Source: Verrucomicrobiales bacterium (GTDB taxonomy: Bacteria > Verrucomicrobiota > Verrucomicrobiia > Methylacidiphilales > JAAUTS01). Taken from it: a stretch of DNA of 64,000 nucleotides. Positions 49,942 through 59,124 of the stretch are shown here, in pieces. Position 1 is the first letter of the stretch. Every line of letters starts with the position of its first letter. The stretch covers positions 1 through 64,000 of the forward strand of contig JAIRPN010000004.1 of the NCBI GenBank assembly GCA_031256975.1, written 5' to 3'. Both the position numbers and the translations under genes were made by a program. The notes beneath the pieces are model-generated. The model saw only the letters and a program-made list of their open reading frames with translations, made no database searches and was not told the origin of the DNA.

Positions 49942-51234
49942 TTAGCGCAGGCGTCGGTTGCGCTCGCCCTTGGCGTTGACGAAGGAGCTCTTATTACGGT
50001 TATGCTGGCGGTTCTTGGGGCGGTGGCGGCGTTGCTGATGTTGCTGAGGAGCGGGGCGTTCGGCTTGTTCCCGGGTCTGTTCCTCCTTGGCAGCCTGTTT
50101 TTGTTCGGGAGTCATGGCGGCAGGCTTGAAGCTTTCCAGGCGCAAGACTTCGATCTTCTGTCCGATAAAGCGTTCGATGGCGCGCAGTTTCTTGAAGTCG
50201 TCATGGGTGACCAGGGTGAAGGCGTCGCCAACCTTTTCCGCGCGCCCGGTGCGGCCGATGCGGTGCACGTAATCTTCCGGGTGTTCAGGGATGTCGTAGT
50301 TGATCACATGGCTGACGCCGGCAATGTCGATGCCGCGCGCGGCGATGTCGGTGGCGACCATGACTTCATATTTGCCGTTCTTGAATCCCTCCAGGGCCTC
50401 GATGCGCTGGTTCTGGGAACGGTTGGAGTGCAGTACGGCCACGGTGTGATTGGCGACTTTCAGCTTCTTGGCAATCTTGTCGGCACCGTGCTTGGTGCGG
50501 GTGAAAATGATCACGCTTTGAAAGTCGGTTTCCGCAAGCAAGGCCTGCAACAGGTCGAATTTCAGGCTTTGCGCCACGGTGTAAATGCCGTGGGTGACGG
50601 TGCTGGTGACGGAGCGGCTGGCGCCAATTTCCACGCGAACCGGATTCCTCAGGGCGAAATTGGCCAGATCGGCGATCTCGGGAGGAACCGTGGCGGAGAA
50701 AAACAAGGTCTGGCGGTTGCGCGGGCACATGCCGACGATGCGTTTGACCACCGGCAGGAAGCCGATATCGAGCATGCGGTCCACCTCATCAAGAATCAGG
50801 ATTTCGATGTCGCGCAGGTGCATGGTGCGTTGCTTGAGATGATCCTCCAGTCGCCCCGGCGTGGCCACGGCAATATCGATGCCTTGTTGCAGGGCTTTGC
50901 GCTGGTTGCCGTAGCCAACCCCGCCGAACAGCGCGGCGACACGCAAATCGGTGAAACGCCCGATGTTGCGGAAAGAGGTTTCCACTTGGGCGGCAAGTTC
51001 GCGGGTGGGTTCGAGCACCAGGCAGCGCAGGCGGCCGTGCTGTTGCAGGCGCTGCAAAGTGGGCAGGGCAAAGGCGGCAGTCTTGCCAGTACCGGTCTGG
51101 GCGGAACCGATCAGGTCCCTGCCTTCCAAGGCGGGGGGAATCGAGCGCAACTGGATCGGCGAGGGGTCGGTATAACCCATCGCTTGGATTCCTTTAAGCA
51201 ATTCTGCTGACAAACCGAGATCTTTGAATGACAT
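49942..51234 (-). CDS. DEAD-box RNA helicase (RhlE-like)
   Basis: The product is 430 aa. Motifs in order: Q-motif DPSPIQLRSIPPAL, motif I AQTGTGKT, Ia PTRELA, Ib TPGRL, motif II DEVD (in place of DEAD), motif III SAT, IV IIFTRTKHGAD, V TDIAARGIDI and VI HRIGRTGR. The tail (about 380-430) is Gln/Arg/Lys-rich, as in RhlE. It would unwind RNA in ribosome assembly or mRNA decay. DEVD is a recurring conservative variant that keeps the key Asp-Glu. Confidence 0.93.
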   Translation of the reverse strand: MSFKDLGLSAELLKGIQAMGYTDPSPIQLRSIPPALEGRDLIGSAQTGTGKTAAFALPTLQRLQQHGRLRCLVLEPTRELAAQVETSFRNIGRFTDLRVAALFGGVGYGNQRKALQQGIDIAVATPGRLEDHLKQRTMHLRDIEILILDEVDRMLDIGFLPVVKRIVGMCPRNRQTLFFSATVPPEIADLANFALRNPVRVEIGASRSVTSTVTHGIYTVAQSLKFDLLQALLAETDFQSVIIFTRTKHGADKIAKKLKVANHTVAVLHSNRSQNQRIEALEGFKNGKYEVMVATDIAARGIDIAGVSHVINYDIPEHPEDYVHRIGRTGRAEKVGDAFTLVTHDDFKKLRAIERFIGQKIEVLRLESFKPAAMTPEQKQAAKEEQTREQAERPAPQQHQQRRHRPKNRQHNRNKSSFVNAKGERNRRLR

Positions 51235-51470
51235 AATTTTTATCCGCTTATGAGGTTAAAGCCACAATGCGACGCGCATTGTCCGGAGAACTCAAGGGGG
51301 CAGGCGTTTCATTGGCTTGCCGTTAGCGGCTTTCATGGATAGCGGTCTTGGGACATTTGTCGATGGGAAAAAATAATGATACCAAAGGGGACTGAAATAA
51401 ATGCAACAGGATCGTAACCTGCAGTTTACCCGGTTAGCACAATGTTCGTGCAACCTACTGCCGAGTATAT

Positions 51471-54419
51471 ATGAATCCCATCGGTTCTGAAATTCTACCC
51501 GAACACACCGAAATAGCCCCAAGCCGTGGAGGGGAATATGTCTGGCCGGACGAGGACCGCTTTGCCGACGGGCACCAGACCAACTGGCTCAGGCTGGTTG
51601 ACCATGCTGCGGTGATTCCGGCCGATTACAACCTGGAACAGGTGCAAAATTATTTCCGTGAGCATCCGCATTACAAATATGCCGCGGTGCTGGACGGCGA
51701 GGAGATTGCCGGGCTTTGCTCGGAATTGGCGGTGACCCGCCTGTTAAGCATGCGCGGCGGGCTGGGTTTTGCGGTTTATGCCAAGACCGCGGTAGTGCGC
51801 CATATCGACCGCAACAGCCTGCGCATTTCCAAGGACCTGAGTATTCTGGAGGGATTGAACCAGGTGATGTCGCGTAAGGAGGATTTCTTTGACGATGTGA
51901 TTCTGGCTGATGGCGAGGGGAAATACCTGGGACTGATCAGCGTGCAAACCCTGATGCTATTGCAGCATCGCATCAGCCATTTGCAGCTTTGGCAATTGCA
52001 GGAATTCGCGGACGCCCTGAACCATAACAATGCGGAACTGGCCGTGGCCCGCGACCAGGCCTTGCAGGCCGCCGAATCCAAGTCGTCGTTCCTCGCCAAC
52101 ATGAGTCATGAAATCCGGACGCCGCTAAACGGCATCCTGGGCATGATCAAGATCCTGATGCGCACAGCGCTAAGCCCGGACCAGCGCAAATACTCGACAA
52201 CGGTATTGAATTCCGCCAACGCGCTGCTGACCATTCTGAATGATATTCTCGACTTTTCCAAGATCGAGGCCGGCAAGATGCGGCTGGAGTCGATCGATTT
52301 TGACTTGGCGGATATCGTCGAGGAGGTGGTGCAACTGCTCGGCGAGCGGGCGCGTGAAAAGAAGATTGAGTTGTTTACCTGGATCGACGTCGGGGTCAGC
52401 ACCAAGATCAAGGCGGATCCAACCCGGCTGCGCCAGGTTCTGTTGAACCTGATTTCCAACGCGATCAAATTCACCGACAAGGGGGAAGTGGTGATTCGCA
52501 TCCGCTCGGTTGAATGCGAGCAGGGCTATGCCGGCCTGCGTGTGCAAGTGCAGGATACGGGGATTGGCATTTCCCAGGACGCGCAGGACCGCTTGTTCGG
52601 CGCTTTTGAGCAGGCCGACCATTCCACAGGCAGGCGTTACGGCGGCACGGGGTTGGGCCTGGCGATTTGCAAGAAGATCATCGAACTGTTCGGCGGCAGC
52701 ATTGGCGTGGAAAGTCAATTGGGCATCGGCTCCACTTTTTGGTTTGAAATTGCCGTGCCCAAACAAACACTTGCCGATGGGACAGCGGAAGAAGCCGAGG
52801 ATAAAACCAACCTGTGGGGACTCCGTGTTCTGCTGGTTAGCGAGAGTGAGGCGTTTGGTGCTTATTTGGGCCAGCATCTGCGGCGTTGGAACACGGTGTT
52901 TCGCAACGCGCGAAACGGCAAGGAGGCCCTGGAATTACTGGATCGGCAGAATGCCAACGGCGTGCAGTTCGAATGTATTTGCATTGATTCGCGGTTGCCG
53001 GACATGAGCAGCCTGGAATTGTCGAAGAAACTGCGTGACGCGAACAATTCCGGCAGGGTCATCCTGTTTACCTCCTTCCAGGATGAAATCAAAGGGGAAC
53101 AGGCGCGTGAGGCGGGAATCTTCGACCTCATTGCCAAACCGATCAAACCGGTTGAATTGCGGGATTCCATGTTGCAGGCACGCAGCGGACATGAAAGGCG
53201 GTTGGCAAAACCGGTGCAGGTGCAGGAGACGGCCACGGATCCGGCAGAACAATTGCCGCCGCTGCATTTGCTGCTGGTTGAGGACAGCTTGGTGAACCAA
53301 GAGGTGGCGATTCTATTACTGGAAGGCTGGGGGCACCGGGTCGACGTTGCCGGGCATGGGTTGGAGGCGTTGGAGAAACTCAGGCACCACCGCTATGACG
53401 GCATTTTGATGGATTGCCAAATGCCGGAAATGGATGGCTACGAAGCGACAAAAACGATCCGGAATACGGATACCCGGCTTCAAGAGCATGACACTTACAT
53501 TATTGCCATGACCGCCAATGCCATGCCGGGCGACCGGGAAAGATGCCTGGACTGCGGCATGAACGAGTATTTGGGCAAACCGATCGAAGAGGATGAGTTG
53601 GTCTCGGCGCTCAAAAAATGCCTGCAACATCTCGAGTCATCGGGGAAAAAACGCTGCCTGGATGGGGCGGTCAATATTTCGAAACGAAAAACCCCGGAAG
53701 CGGAACCACAGAAGCCGGTGCAAACAGCGGTTAAGAACAGTGAGGAGGAGCCTTATTTCCCGGAACGACTGATCAATCTCTTTATCCAGGAAACCGAAAC
53801 ACGACTGGAGGAGTTGAAGCGCGCCCTGGCACAGGATGCGACATCAGACCTGCGGCGTATCATCCATACAATCAAGGGAACCGCTGCCAATTTCCGTGCC
53901 AACGAATTGCACCGGGTCACCCTTTCCATGGAGGAAAGACTGCATGCCGGTGATAACGAAGCGATTCCGGTTTTGTTGATTGAGGCCAGGGAAGCGTTTA
54001 GGCATACGAAGGAACGATTTGGCAGAAACCGGCAGGATAGGGAGAAGCCGGTTGATAATCACAATCATCGTCCCAAGTCATCGTATGAACCGGTTTCCCA
54101 TGTGGCAGATGAGGCGGAGGAACCCTATTTTCCGGCACGCTTGGTGGAATTGTTTATTACCGAGACCGGATCCAGAATTCTGGAACTCGGGGAGCTGTTC
54201 CATCAGGGCGACCTGCAACAGTCTTTGGTGGTGTTGCATAATATCAAGGGAACGGTTGGCAATTTCAGAGCCAAACAGTTGCACACCCTGGTTATCAAGA
54301 TGGAATCCGCATTGCAAGATTCCGATCTGGATGGTTCCGGTAAACTGTTGCGACAGATCGAGAGTGAGTTCAAACGTGTTTGCGTCCAACTGATGCCGTC
54401 CATTGGAGTAAGGCCATGA
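51471..54419 (+). CDS. Hybrid sensor histidine kinase with two receiver and two Hpt domains
   Basis: The product is 982 aa. Residues about 40-180 form a CBS-like pair without membrane segments. A HisKA domain follows with NMSHEIRTPLNG (His213), then a HATPase (about 320-440). The first receiver (about 450-570) is degenerate at the acidic pair but keeps IDSRLPDMS. The second receiver has LLVEDSLVN and ILMDCQMPEMDG (Asp648). Two Hpt domains end the protein: IIHTIKGTAANF (His799) and LHNIKGTVGNF (His923). It is a cytoplasmic phosphorelay hub, probably passing phosphate to the response regulators encoded next. The 4-bp overlap with 54416 supports a shared operon. Confidence 0.9.
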   Translation: MNPIGSEILPEHTEIAPSRGGEYVWPDEDRFADGHQTNWLRLVDHAAVIPADYNLEQVQNYFREHPHYKYAAVLDGEEIAGLCSELAVTRLLSMRGGLGFAVYAKTAVVRHIDRNSLRISKDLSILEGLNQVMSRKEDFFDDVILADGEGKYLGLISVQTLMLLQHRISHLQLWQLQEFADALNHNNAELAVARDQALQAAESKSSFLANMSHEIRTPLNGILGMIKILMRTALSPDQRKYSTTVLNSANALLTILNDILDFSKIEAGKMRLESIDFDLADIVEEVVQLLGERAREKKIELFTWIDVGVSTKIKADPTRLRQVLLNLISNAIKFTDKGEVVIRIRSVECEQGYAGLRVQVQDTGIGISQDAQDRLFGAFEQADHSTGRRYGGTGLGLAICKKIIELFGGSIGVESQLGIGSTFWFEIAVPKQTLADGTAEEAEDKTNLWGLRVLLVSESEAFGAYLGQHLRRWNTVFRNARNGKEALELLDRQNANGVQFECICIDSRLPDMSSLELSKKLRDANNSGRVILFTSFQDEIKGEQAREAGIFDLIAKPIKPVELRDSMLQARSGHERRLAKPVQVQETATDPAEQLPPLHLLLVEDSLVNQEVAILLLEGWGHRVDVAGHGLEALEKLRHHRYDGILMDCQMPEMDGYEATKTIRNTDTRLQEHDTYIIAMTANAMPGDRERCLDCGMNEYLGKPIEEDELVSALKKCLQHLESSGKKRCLDGAVNISKRKTPEAEPQKPVQTAVKNSEEEPYFPERLINLFIQETETRLEELKRALAQDATSDLRRIIHTIKGTAANFRANELHRVTLSMEERLHAGDNEAIPVLLIEAREAFRHTKERFGRNRQDREKPVDNHNHRPKSSYEPVSHVADEAEEPYFPARLVELFITETGSRILELGELFHQGDLQQSLVVLHNIKGTVGNFRAKQLHTLVIKMESALQDSDLDGSGKLLRQIESEFKRVCVQLMPSIGVRP

Positions 54420-55531
54420 ATCCAAAACCCACTGTGTTTGTCTTTGAAGCGGGAACGCAGCAGGGGCCGTTCGTGCCGGAACAGGTTTTGAACTTGTTTA
54501 ACGACGGCAAGATCAGTCCAAATGCCTATTACTGGACCGAAGGCATGGCCGATTGGCAGCCGATCCAAGGCATGTTAGCCAGTCAATCTATGACGGTAAC
54601 AGGCAGCCAATCCGTTAAAAGGGTTCAACCGAGAATTCTGGTGGTGGATGATGACTTTCTGGTGCGCGAAATCATCATGGATTTGCTGGCCCAGGAGAAT
54701 TTCCTGTTTGAAACCACTGATTCACTGCAAGGAGCCTGTGAAACCATGGAAGAACACGGACTTGCTCATTTTGACGCCGTGGTTACCGATTATGAGATGG
54801 TCGGCGGCCGCGGCGTGGATTTGGTCCGCTGGGTCAAGCTCCGGGAAAATGCGCTGCAAGTCCTGTTGCTGACCGCCAAGGACGACAAGGAAGTGGTGAA
54901 GCTGGGATTGCGTTCCGGCGCTTTGGATTTTCTGGAAAAACCAATCCGCAAGAAGATTTTTCTTCCCGCAGTACGTTCCGCCGTCAATCAAACCATTCGC
55001 CAACGGGAAGAGCGCGAGGCTTACATGGAGCTTATTCATTTGAAATTGGCCCGGCATAACGGGAAGGGGGCGGCGGCGGAACGTTTGATGACGGAACTGG
55101 TCCACCGCGAAAGCAATGTTGGCGGGTTGCTGGCCAAGCTGGAGACTATCATCAAGTATTCCGAGGAAATCGCCCCGGTCAACACCCCGGTTACGGAAAT
55201 GCCCTTTCAAGGACAAATCAGCGATCTCAGCCTGTTGGATTTGGCGCAACTCTTTTCACAACTGGGCAAAACCGGGGAATTTCAGATTCAGGGACATTCC
55301 GGTGAAACCAAAGGCCGGATTTATCTCAAAGAAGGCCGGATCTGTCATGCTGTGCAAGGCGGGTTAACCGGTTACCAAGCCCTGTTTAATTTAATGGGCT
55401 ACCGGCAAGGTTACTTTGGTTTCTATTACGGCGAAACGACCGCTGAAGAGACCATTTCCGGAGGCTCCACGGCCGTCTTGCTTCAAATTAGCAGCGAAAT
55501 GGACGAAAAAGAAAAGGCCGTAGCTGCTTAG
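54416..55531 (+). CDS. Response regulator with GYF_2-like and PATAN (DUF4388) domains
   Basis: The product is 371 aa from the ATG at 54416, overlapping the kinase stop. Residues about 5-50 form a GYF_2/DUF4339-like domain (QQGPFVPEQVLNLFNDGKIS; WTEGMADWQPI). A receiver follows (about 75-190; RILVVDDDFLVREI, VVTDYEMVGG with the phospho-Asp, LLTAKD, LEKPIRK). A linker and a C-terminal PATAN domain (about 262-360; GQISDLSLLDLAQLFSQLGK, GRIYLKEGRICHA) end the protein. There is no DNA-binding domain, so output is probably by protein contact. It is a likely phosphate acceptor for the kinase. Confidence 0.88.
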   Translation: MNPKPTVFVFEAGTQQGPFVPEQVLNLFNDGKISPNAYYWTEGMADWQPIQGMLASQSMTVTGSQSVKRVQPRILVVDDDFLVREIIMDLLAQENFLFETTDSLQGACETMEEHGLAHFDAVVTDYEMVGGRGVDLVRWVKLRENALQVLLLTAKDDKEVVKLGLRSGALDFLEKPIRKKIFLPAVRSAVNQTIRQREEREAYMELIHLKLARHNGKGAAAERLMTELVHRESNVGGLLAKLETIIKYSEEIAPVNTPVTEMPFQGQISDLSLLDLAQLFSQLGKTGEFQIQGHSGETKGRIYLKEGRICHAVQGGLTGYQALFNLMGYRQGYFGFYYGETTAEETISGGSTAVLLQISSEMDEKEKAVAA

Positions 55532-55544
55532 GGATTAATTTTAT

Positions 55545-55919
55545 ATGAGTAAAGTGTTGATAATCGAGGATTCCGAAGCTGCGCGTGCGCAGATGGAGAT
55601 ACTGGTGACAGAATTGAACCATATATGTCTGGGAGCAGCGAATGGCCGTGAGGCCATCAATTTGTTGAGCGAACAAGGAGACGTGGACTTGATCGTTACG
55701 GATATTTTCATGCCCGAGATGGACGGCCTGGAAACCATCGAACTAATAGCCCAGACTTATCCCAAGATCCGGGTCATAGCGGTATCGGCCGGAGGCGTGG
55801 GCATGTCGGGAGCCAGCATGCTGGAAATTGCCTCCGGCATGGGAGCGCGCGCGGTACTCAACAAACCGTTTGGCGCGGAAGATTTCAAAAATACCATTGC
55901 CGCGGTCCTTAACAGCTGA
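55545..55919 (+). CDS. Single-domain response regulator
   Basis: The product is 124 aa, one receiver domain: VLIIEDSEAARAQME, DLIVTDIFMPEMDGLETI with the phospho-Asp near residue 52, VIAVSAGG and LNKPFGAEDF with the conserved Lys. With no output domain it probably shuttles phosphate or binds a target, like CheY or Spo0F. It starts 13 bp after the previous gene, so kinase, PATAN regulator and this protein are best read as one signalling unit. Confidence 0.92.
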   Translation: MSKVLIIEDSEAARAQMEILVTELNHICLGAANGREAINLLSEQGDVDLIVTDIFMPEMDGLETIELIAQTYPKIRVIAVSAGGVGMSGASMLEIASGMGARAVLNKPFGAEDFKNTIAAVLNS

Positions 55920-56033
55920 GACAGGCGGATCAGCTGGCACACACAGGGGATGTGTCGGTTTAAGTAAATTTTTCAAAATTGAAAATCTTTTGCGCTTGTA
56001 CCTTCAACATTGGCGGGAGCTGCTTTGAATTCC

Positions 56034-56065
56034 ATAATTATCCTTTTTGTTTCGAGGATAATTAT
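56034..56065. promoter_or_regulatory. Inverted repeat in the gap after the kinase operon
   Basis: Arms ataattatcc and ggataattat are perfect 10-bp complements around a 12-bp T-rich loop. It could be an operator for the downstream marR-type gene or a weak terminator for the signalling operon; there is no clear T-run after it. The rest of 55920-56146 shows nothing else. Confidence 0.45.
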
Positions 56066-56146
56066 CGCACAGACCATAGAACATTCGTTGCCCCATAGTG
56101 GAAGTTCAGGAGATTTGCCTCATAATTTTTACTTGTAAAGGCAAGG

Positions 56147-56611
56147 ATGTTATATATCGTATTACGATATATGGAAATTGAGAAGAGCACCTTGCTTCTG
56201 CAAAAGAAGGATTACGAGCTTTTGGCTGAGTTTCGTTATGCCTTGCGCCGTTTTCTGCGTTTTAGTGAGCAAGCGGCCAAGAAATACAACCTGGCGCCGC
56301 AACAATACCAAGCCTTGCTGGCTATCGAGGGGTTCAAGGGCAGGAATCATGTCACAGTGGGAGAATTAGCCGAACAGTTGCAGGTTGCCCATCATACAGC
56401 GGTAGAACTGGTACAACGCCTGGAAAAGATACAACTGGTCCGGCGTCAAAACCTGCCCGGAGATCAAAGAAAGGTCTGGATTTCATTGACGAACAAGGGG
56501 ATGGAACTGTTGGAGAAGTTATATTTGATCCATCGCCGCGAGATACGTTCGGTAGGGCCGCAGATCAGCAAGCTGTTACGTGAAGCTGCTGAGAAAATGC
56601 CTGGAGAGTAG
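56147..56611 (+). CDS. MarR-family transcriptional regulator
   Basis: The product is 154 aa (146 if it starts at the ATG at 56171). The ATG at 56147 has a ribosome-binding sequence aaagg about 5 bp upstream, so the longer form is favoured. A winged helix-turn-helix covers about 60-120 (VTVGELAEQLQVAHHTAVEL; RRQNLPGDQRKVWISLTNKG), with the MarR wing. A perfect palindrome (56152-56172) lies inside the first codons, a likely autoregulatory site. It ends 2 bp before the ClC gene, which it probably controls. Confidence 0.9.
   Translation: MLYIVLRYMEIEKSTLLLQKKDYELLAEFRYALRRFLRFSEQAAKKYNLAPQQYQALLAIEGFKGRNHVTVGELAEQLQVAHHTAVELVQRLEKIQLVRRQNLPGDQRKVWISLTNKGMELLEKLYLIHRREIRSVGPQISKLLREAAEKMPGE
56152..56172. 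promoter_or_regulatory. Perfect palindrome, probable MarR operator
   Basis: Arms atatatcgta and tacgatatat are perfect 10-bp complements around one base. The site overlaps the second possible ATG (56171). A 21-bp symmetric site is a fitting target for a MarR dimer; it could also form an RNA hairpin over the start region. Confidence 0.6.
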
Positions 56612-56613
56612 GT

Positions 56614-58452
56614 ATGCCGCAAAATTCAGTTTGGCGTTTTTGCCAATTATCGTTGGCGACGACATTACTTGGTTTGGTAATGGCGGCAGTAGCGCTGTTT
56701 TTGACTCATTTGATCAATTTGTTTACCCATTTGGCGTTTTTCGGGCACTGGTCGTGGGAGGCGTGCGCTCCATCAGAAAATTCGCTGGGTGGGTGGGTGA
56801 TGTTCGTTCCGGTACTTGGGGGATTGCTTGTTGGCATCATGGCTCGCTTCGGTTCCAAGGCCATTCGCGGGCATGGCATTCCCGAGGCGATGGAGCAAAT
56901 CCTGCAAAATCGCAGCCGGATTCCGGCACGGCTAACCTGGCTGAAGCCGTTATCGGCGGCCATTTCAATTGGTACTGGCGGTCCGTTTGGAGCGGAAGGA
57001 CCGATTATTGCCACCGGTGGTGCCAGCGGTTCATTGGTGGGGCAAATTTTTAGTACGACAGCAATGGAACGAAAGATTTTGCTTGCGGCGGGTGCCGCCG
57101 CCGGGATGTCCGCGACGTTTGGCAGTCCGGTATCGGCAGTGGTATTGGCAATTGAGCTCCTGTTGTTTGAATTCAAGCCAAGATCCTTTGTGCCGGTGGC
57201 GCTGGCCAGTGTCACGGCCGCCTCCGCACGCAATATTTGGCTGCCAACCAAACCGATGTTTTCAGTTGCCGAAATAACTCCGGTGCATCTGGCGGAATTA
57301 TCTTTTTATTTGGCCCTTGGCGCCTTGGTCGGAGTGATTGCGGTTGGCATCACACGTTCGATTTACTGGATTGAAGACCAATTTGAAAAATTACCGGTTC
57401 ATTGGATGTGGTGGCCCGCCCTTGGAGCGGTAGTGGTCGGGATTATTGGTTATTGGCAGCCCAAGACCCTGGGGGTCGGTTACGATAATATCAGCAATAT
57501 CCTGAATGCATCATTACCGTTGGGATTGGTTGTGTCCCTGTGCCTGTTAAAATTTATATCCTGGTCGGTGGCCTTGGGTAGCGGAACTTCCGGCGGAACA
57601 TTGGCCCCATTACTGACATTTGGCAGTGGAATCGGATTGCTGTTGGGTAATGCAGGTGGCTGGGCCCTGCCTGTTTTGCATGTTCAACCGCATCTTGCAG
57701 CGTTGGTAGGTATGGCGGCGTTGTTTGCCGCAGCGTCGCAGGCATTGTTTGCCTCGGTGATATTTGCCTGTGAGACCACCGGCCAGATGCAGGCTTTGTT
57801 GCCGCTATTGGCTGGATGTTCGACAGCCTTGGTGACGGCCAAGTTCCTGTATGGAAACTCCATCATGTCGGAAAAGATTGCGAGGCGAGGAGTTTCGGTG
57901 CCATCCGAATACTCCAGCGATGTTTATGCGCATACCAGGGTCGCCGAAGTCATGGATACCCAAGCACCAGTCATTGCCTCACAAATGCCAATACAAGAAT
58001 TGATTTCGCAGTTAGCCTCACATGATTCTGAACTCAACCAACACCAGGCGTATTTATTGGTTGGGGATGAGGGGCAATTGGAGGGAATTATCACCCGCGG
58101 TGACTTGGTCAAAATGGTCGAATTGGCGGATTTGCAGCAACCAGTGCGACGCTTTGCCAGTAAAAATTTGATTGTCATCTTTCCGGAAGATACCTTACAC
58201 ACCGCGGTTGAAAAATTGCTGCGACACCGAATCGGCCGCCTGCCGGTGGTCAAATCGGAGAATCCTTCCTGCTTGATAGGGTATTTGAGCCGTGCCGATA
58301 TTCTGTCGGCCCGGCAAAGGTATTATGAGGAGGAATTACAACCCGAGACAGGATGGTTGGCCCAAGGCATGGGTATTAACGGATTGAGGATTCCTCTTTT
58401 TCCCTTCTCAAACAAACGAAAGGAAGATCCGGCATATGACTCCGAAAATTAA
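56614..58452 (+). CDS. ClC chloride channel/transporter with CBS pair
   Basis: The product is 612 aa with about 11 membrane segments and ClC motifs: GHGIPEA (the GSGIP site), GTGGPFGAEGPI with the gating Glu128, and GSGTSGGTLAP. It carries a cytosolic CBS pair (about 445-580; VAEVMDTQAPVIASQMPIQE; LIGYLSRADIL). It moves chloride, possibly in exchange for protons, or another halide. The MarR gene lies 2 bp upstream, so expression may respond to acid, halide or a phenolic signal. The end overlaps the DUF488 gene by 17 bp. Confidence 0.93.
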   Translation: MPQNSVWRFCQLSLATTLLGLVMAAVALFLTHLINLFTHLAFFGHWSWEACAPSENSLGGWVMFVPVLGGLLVGIMARFGSKAIRGHGIPEAMEQILQNRSRIPARLTWLKPLSAAISIGTGGPFGAEGPIIATGGASGSLVGQIFSTTAMERKILLAAGAAAGMSATFGSPVSAVVLAIELLLFEFKPRSFVPVALASVTAASARNIWLPTKPMFSVAEITPVHLAELSFYLALGALVGVIAVGITRSIYWIEDQFEKLPVHWMWWPALGAVVVGIIGYWQPKTLGVGYDNISNILNASLPLGLVVSLCLLKFISWSVALGSGTSGGTLAPLLTFGSGIGLLLGNAGGWALPVLHVQPHLAALVGMAALFAAASQALFASVIFACETTGQMQALLPLLAGCSTALVTAKFLYGNSIMSEKIARRGVSVPSEYSSDVYAHTRVAEVMDTQAPVIASQMPIQELISQLASHDSELNQHQAYLLVGDEGQLEGIITRGDLVKMVELADLQQPVRRFASKNLIVIFPEDTLHTAVEKLLRHRIGRLPVVKSENPSCLIGYLSRADILSARQRYYEEELQPETGWLAQGMGINGLRIPLFPFSNKRKEDPAYDSEN

Positions 58453-58906
58453 TTCATATTGTTATGGTTCGGCAAGGGCAGCAGGCGAGGGACTGCGTAT
58501 TGGCGTGGCACGGCACGTTCCCAGGGGAGTGCCGCAGACCCAATGGCAGTGGCGGGGTTATTTTGATTTAAGGATTTCGTTACTGGCCCCTTCTGCGGAA
58601 TTAGTGGCACTTTACCGGCATAAAAAAATCAGTTACACCGTGTTTTCCCGTCGTTATTTGACCCAGATGAAGAAGCCGGAATGTCGACAAGCGATTGATT
58701 TGCTGGCCGTATTGGCACTTAGCCGTCCCATCAGTCTGGGATGCTTTTGCGAGCAGGAATGCCTCTGCCACCGTTCCTTACTACGCCGACTGGTTGACAA
58801 GGCTGCGACAAACCTGAACCCAAAGCTTGAACAATACTTGAAAGGCAACCGTCAAGTGGAACATGGTCAATACGCCAGTCCGGTATGTTATAACCGCGAA
58901 TCATGA
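58436..58906 (+). CDS. DUF488 family protein
   Basis: The product is 156 aa. The C-terminal signature SLGCFCEQECLCHRSLLRRL is that of DUF488, with the conserved Cys and the CHR block; the N-terminal half has RIGVARHVPRGVP and FDLRISLLAPS. The family is often found near stress or halide genes and is uncharacterised. The gene overlaps the ClC gene by 17 bp, so they are probably co-translated. The gap from 58907 to 59124 holds no convincing gene. Confidence 0.85.
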   Translation: MTPKINSYCYGSARAAGEGLRIGVARHVPRGVPQTQWQWRGYFDLRISLLAPSAELVALYRHKKISYTVFSRRYLTQMKKPECRQAIDLLAVLALSRPISLGCFCEQECLCHRSLLRRLVDKAATNLNPKLEQYLKGNRQVEHGQYASPVCYNRES

Positions 58907-59124
58907 TCCAAAAGAACGGTGGGTATGAATAATCCTGCTAACCAAGAAGAAAAAAACATTACTATTTTTCGTTCTAGATTGGATGAACTCCACCGTCAGG
59001 ACTCATGGTGTCTGGAGTAAAAATCCGCGCCATCATGAGATGAAGAAGCTGGGCATGCAAATATGCAGGCTGCATAAAGGAGCGGCATCTAAAAAAAGTT
59101 GTGAATCGGAAAGGGGAAGCTCAA

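Noticed and set aside
50002-51210. Plus-strand ORF of 402 aa opposite the DEAD-box helicase
   Set aside because: It is antisense to all helicase motifs and has a shadow-type composition rich in Gly, Ala, Asp and Gln.
58925-59020. Small ORF of 31 codons between the DUF488 gene and the PLP enzyme
   Set aside because: No signal peptide, domain or paralogue; open length is expected by chance in this AT-rich gap.
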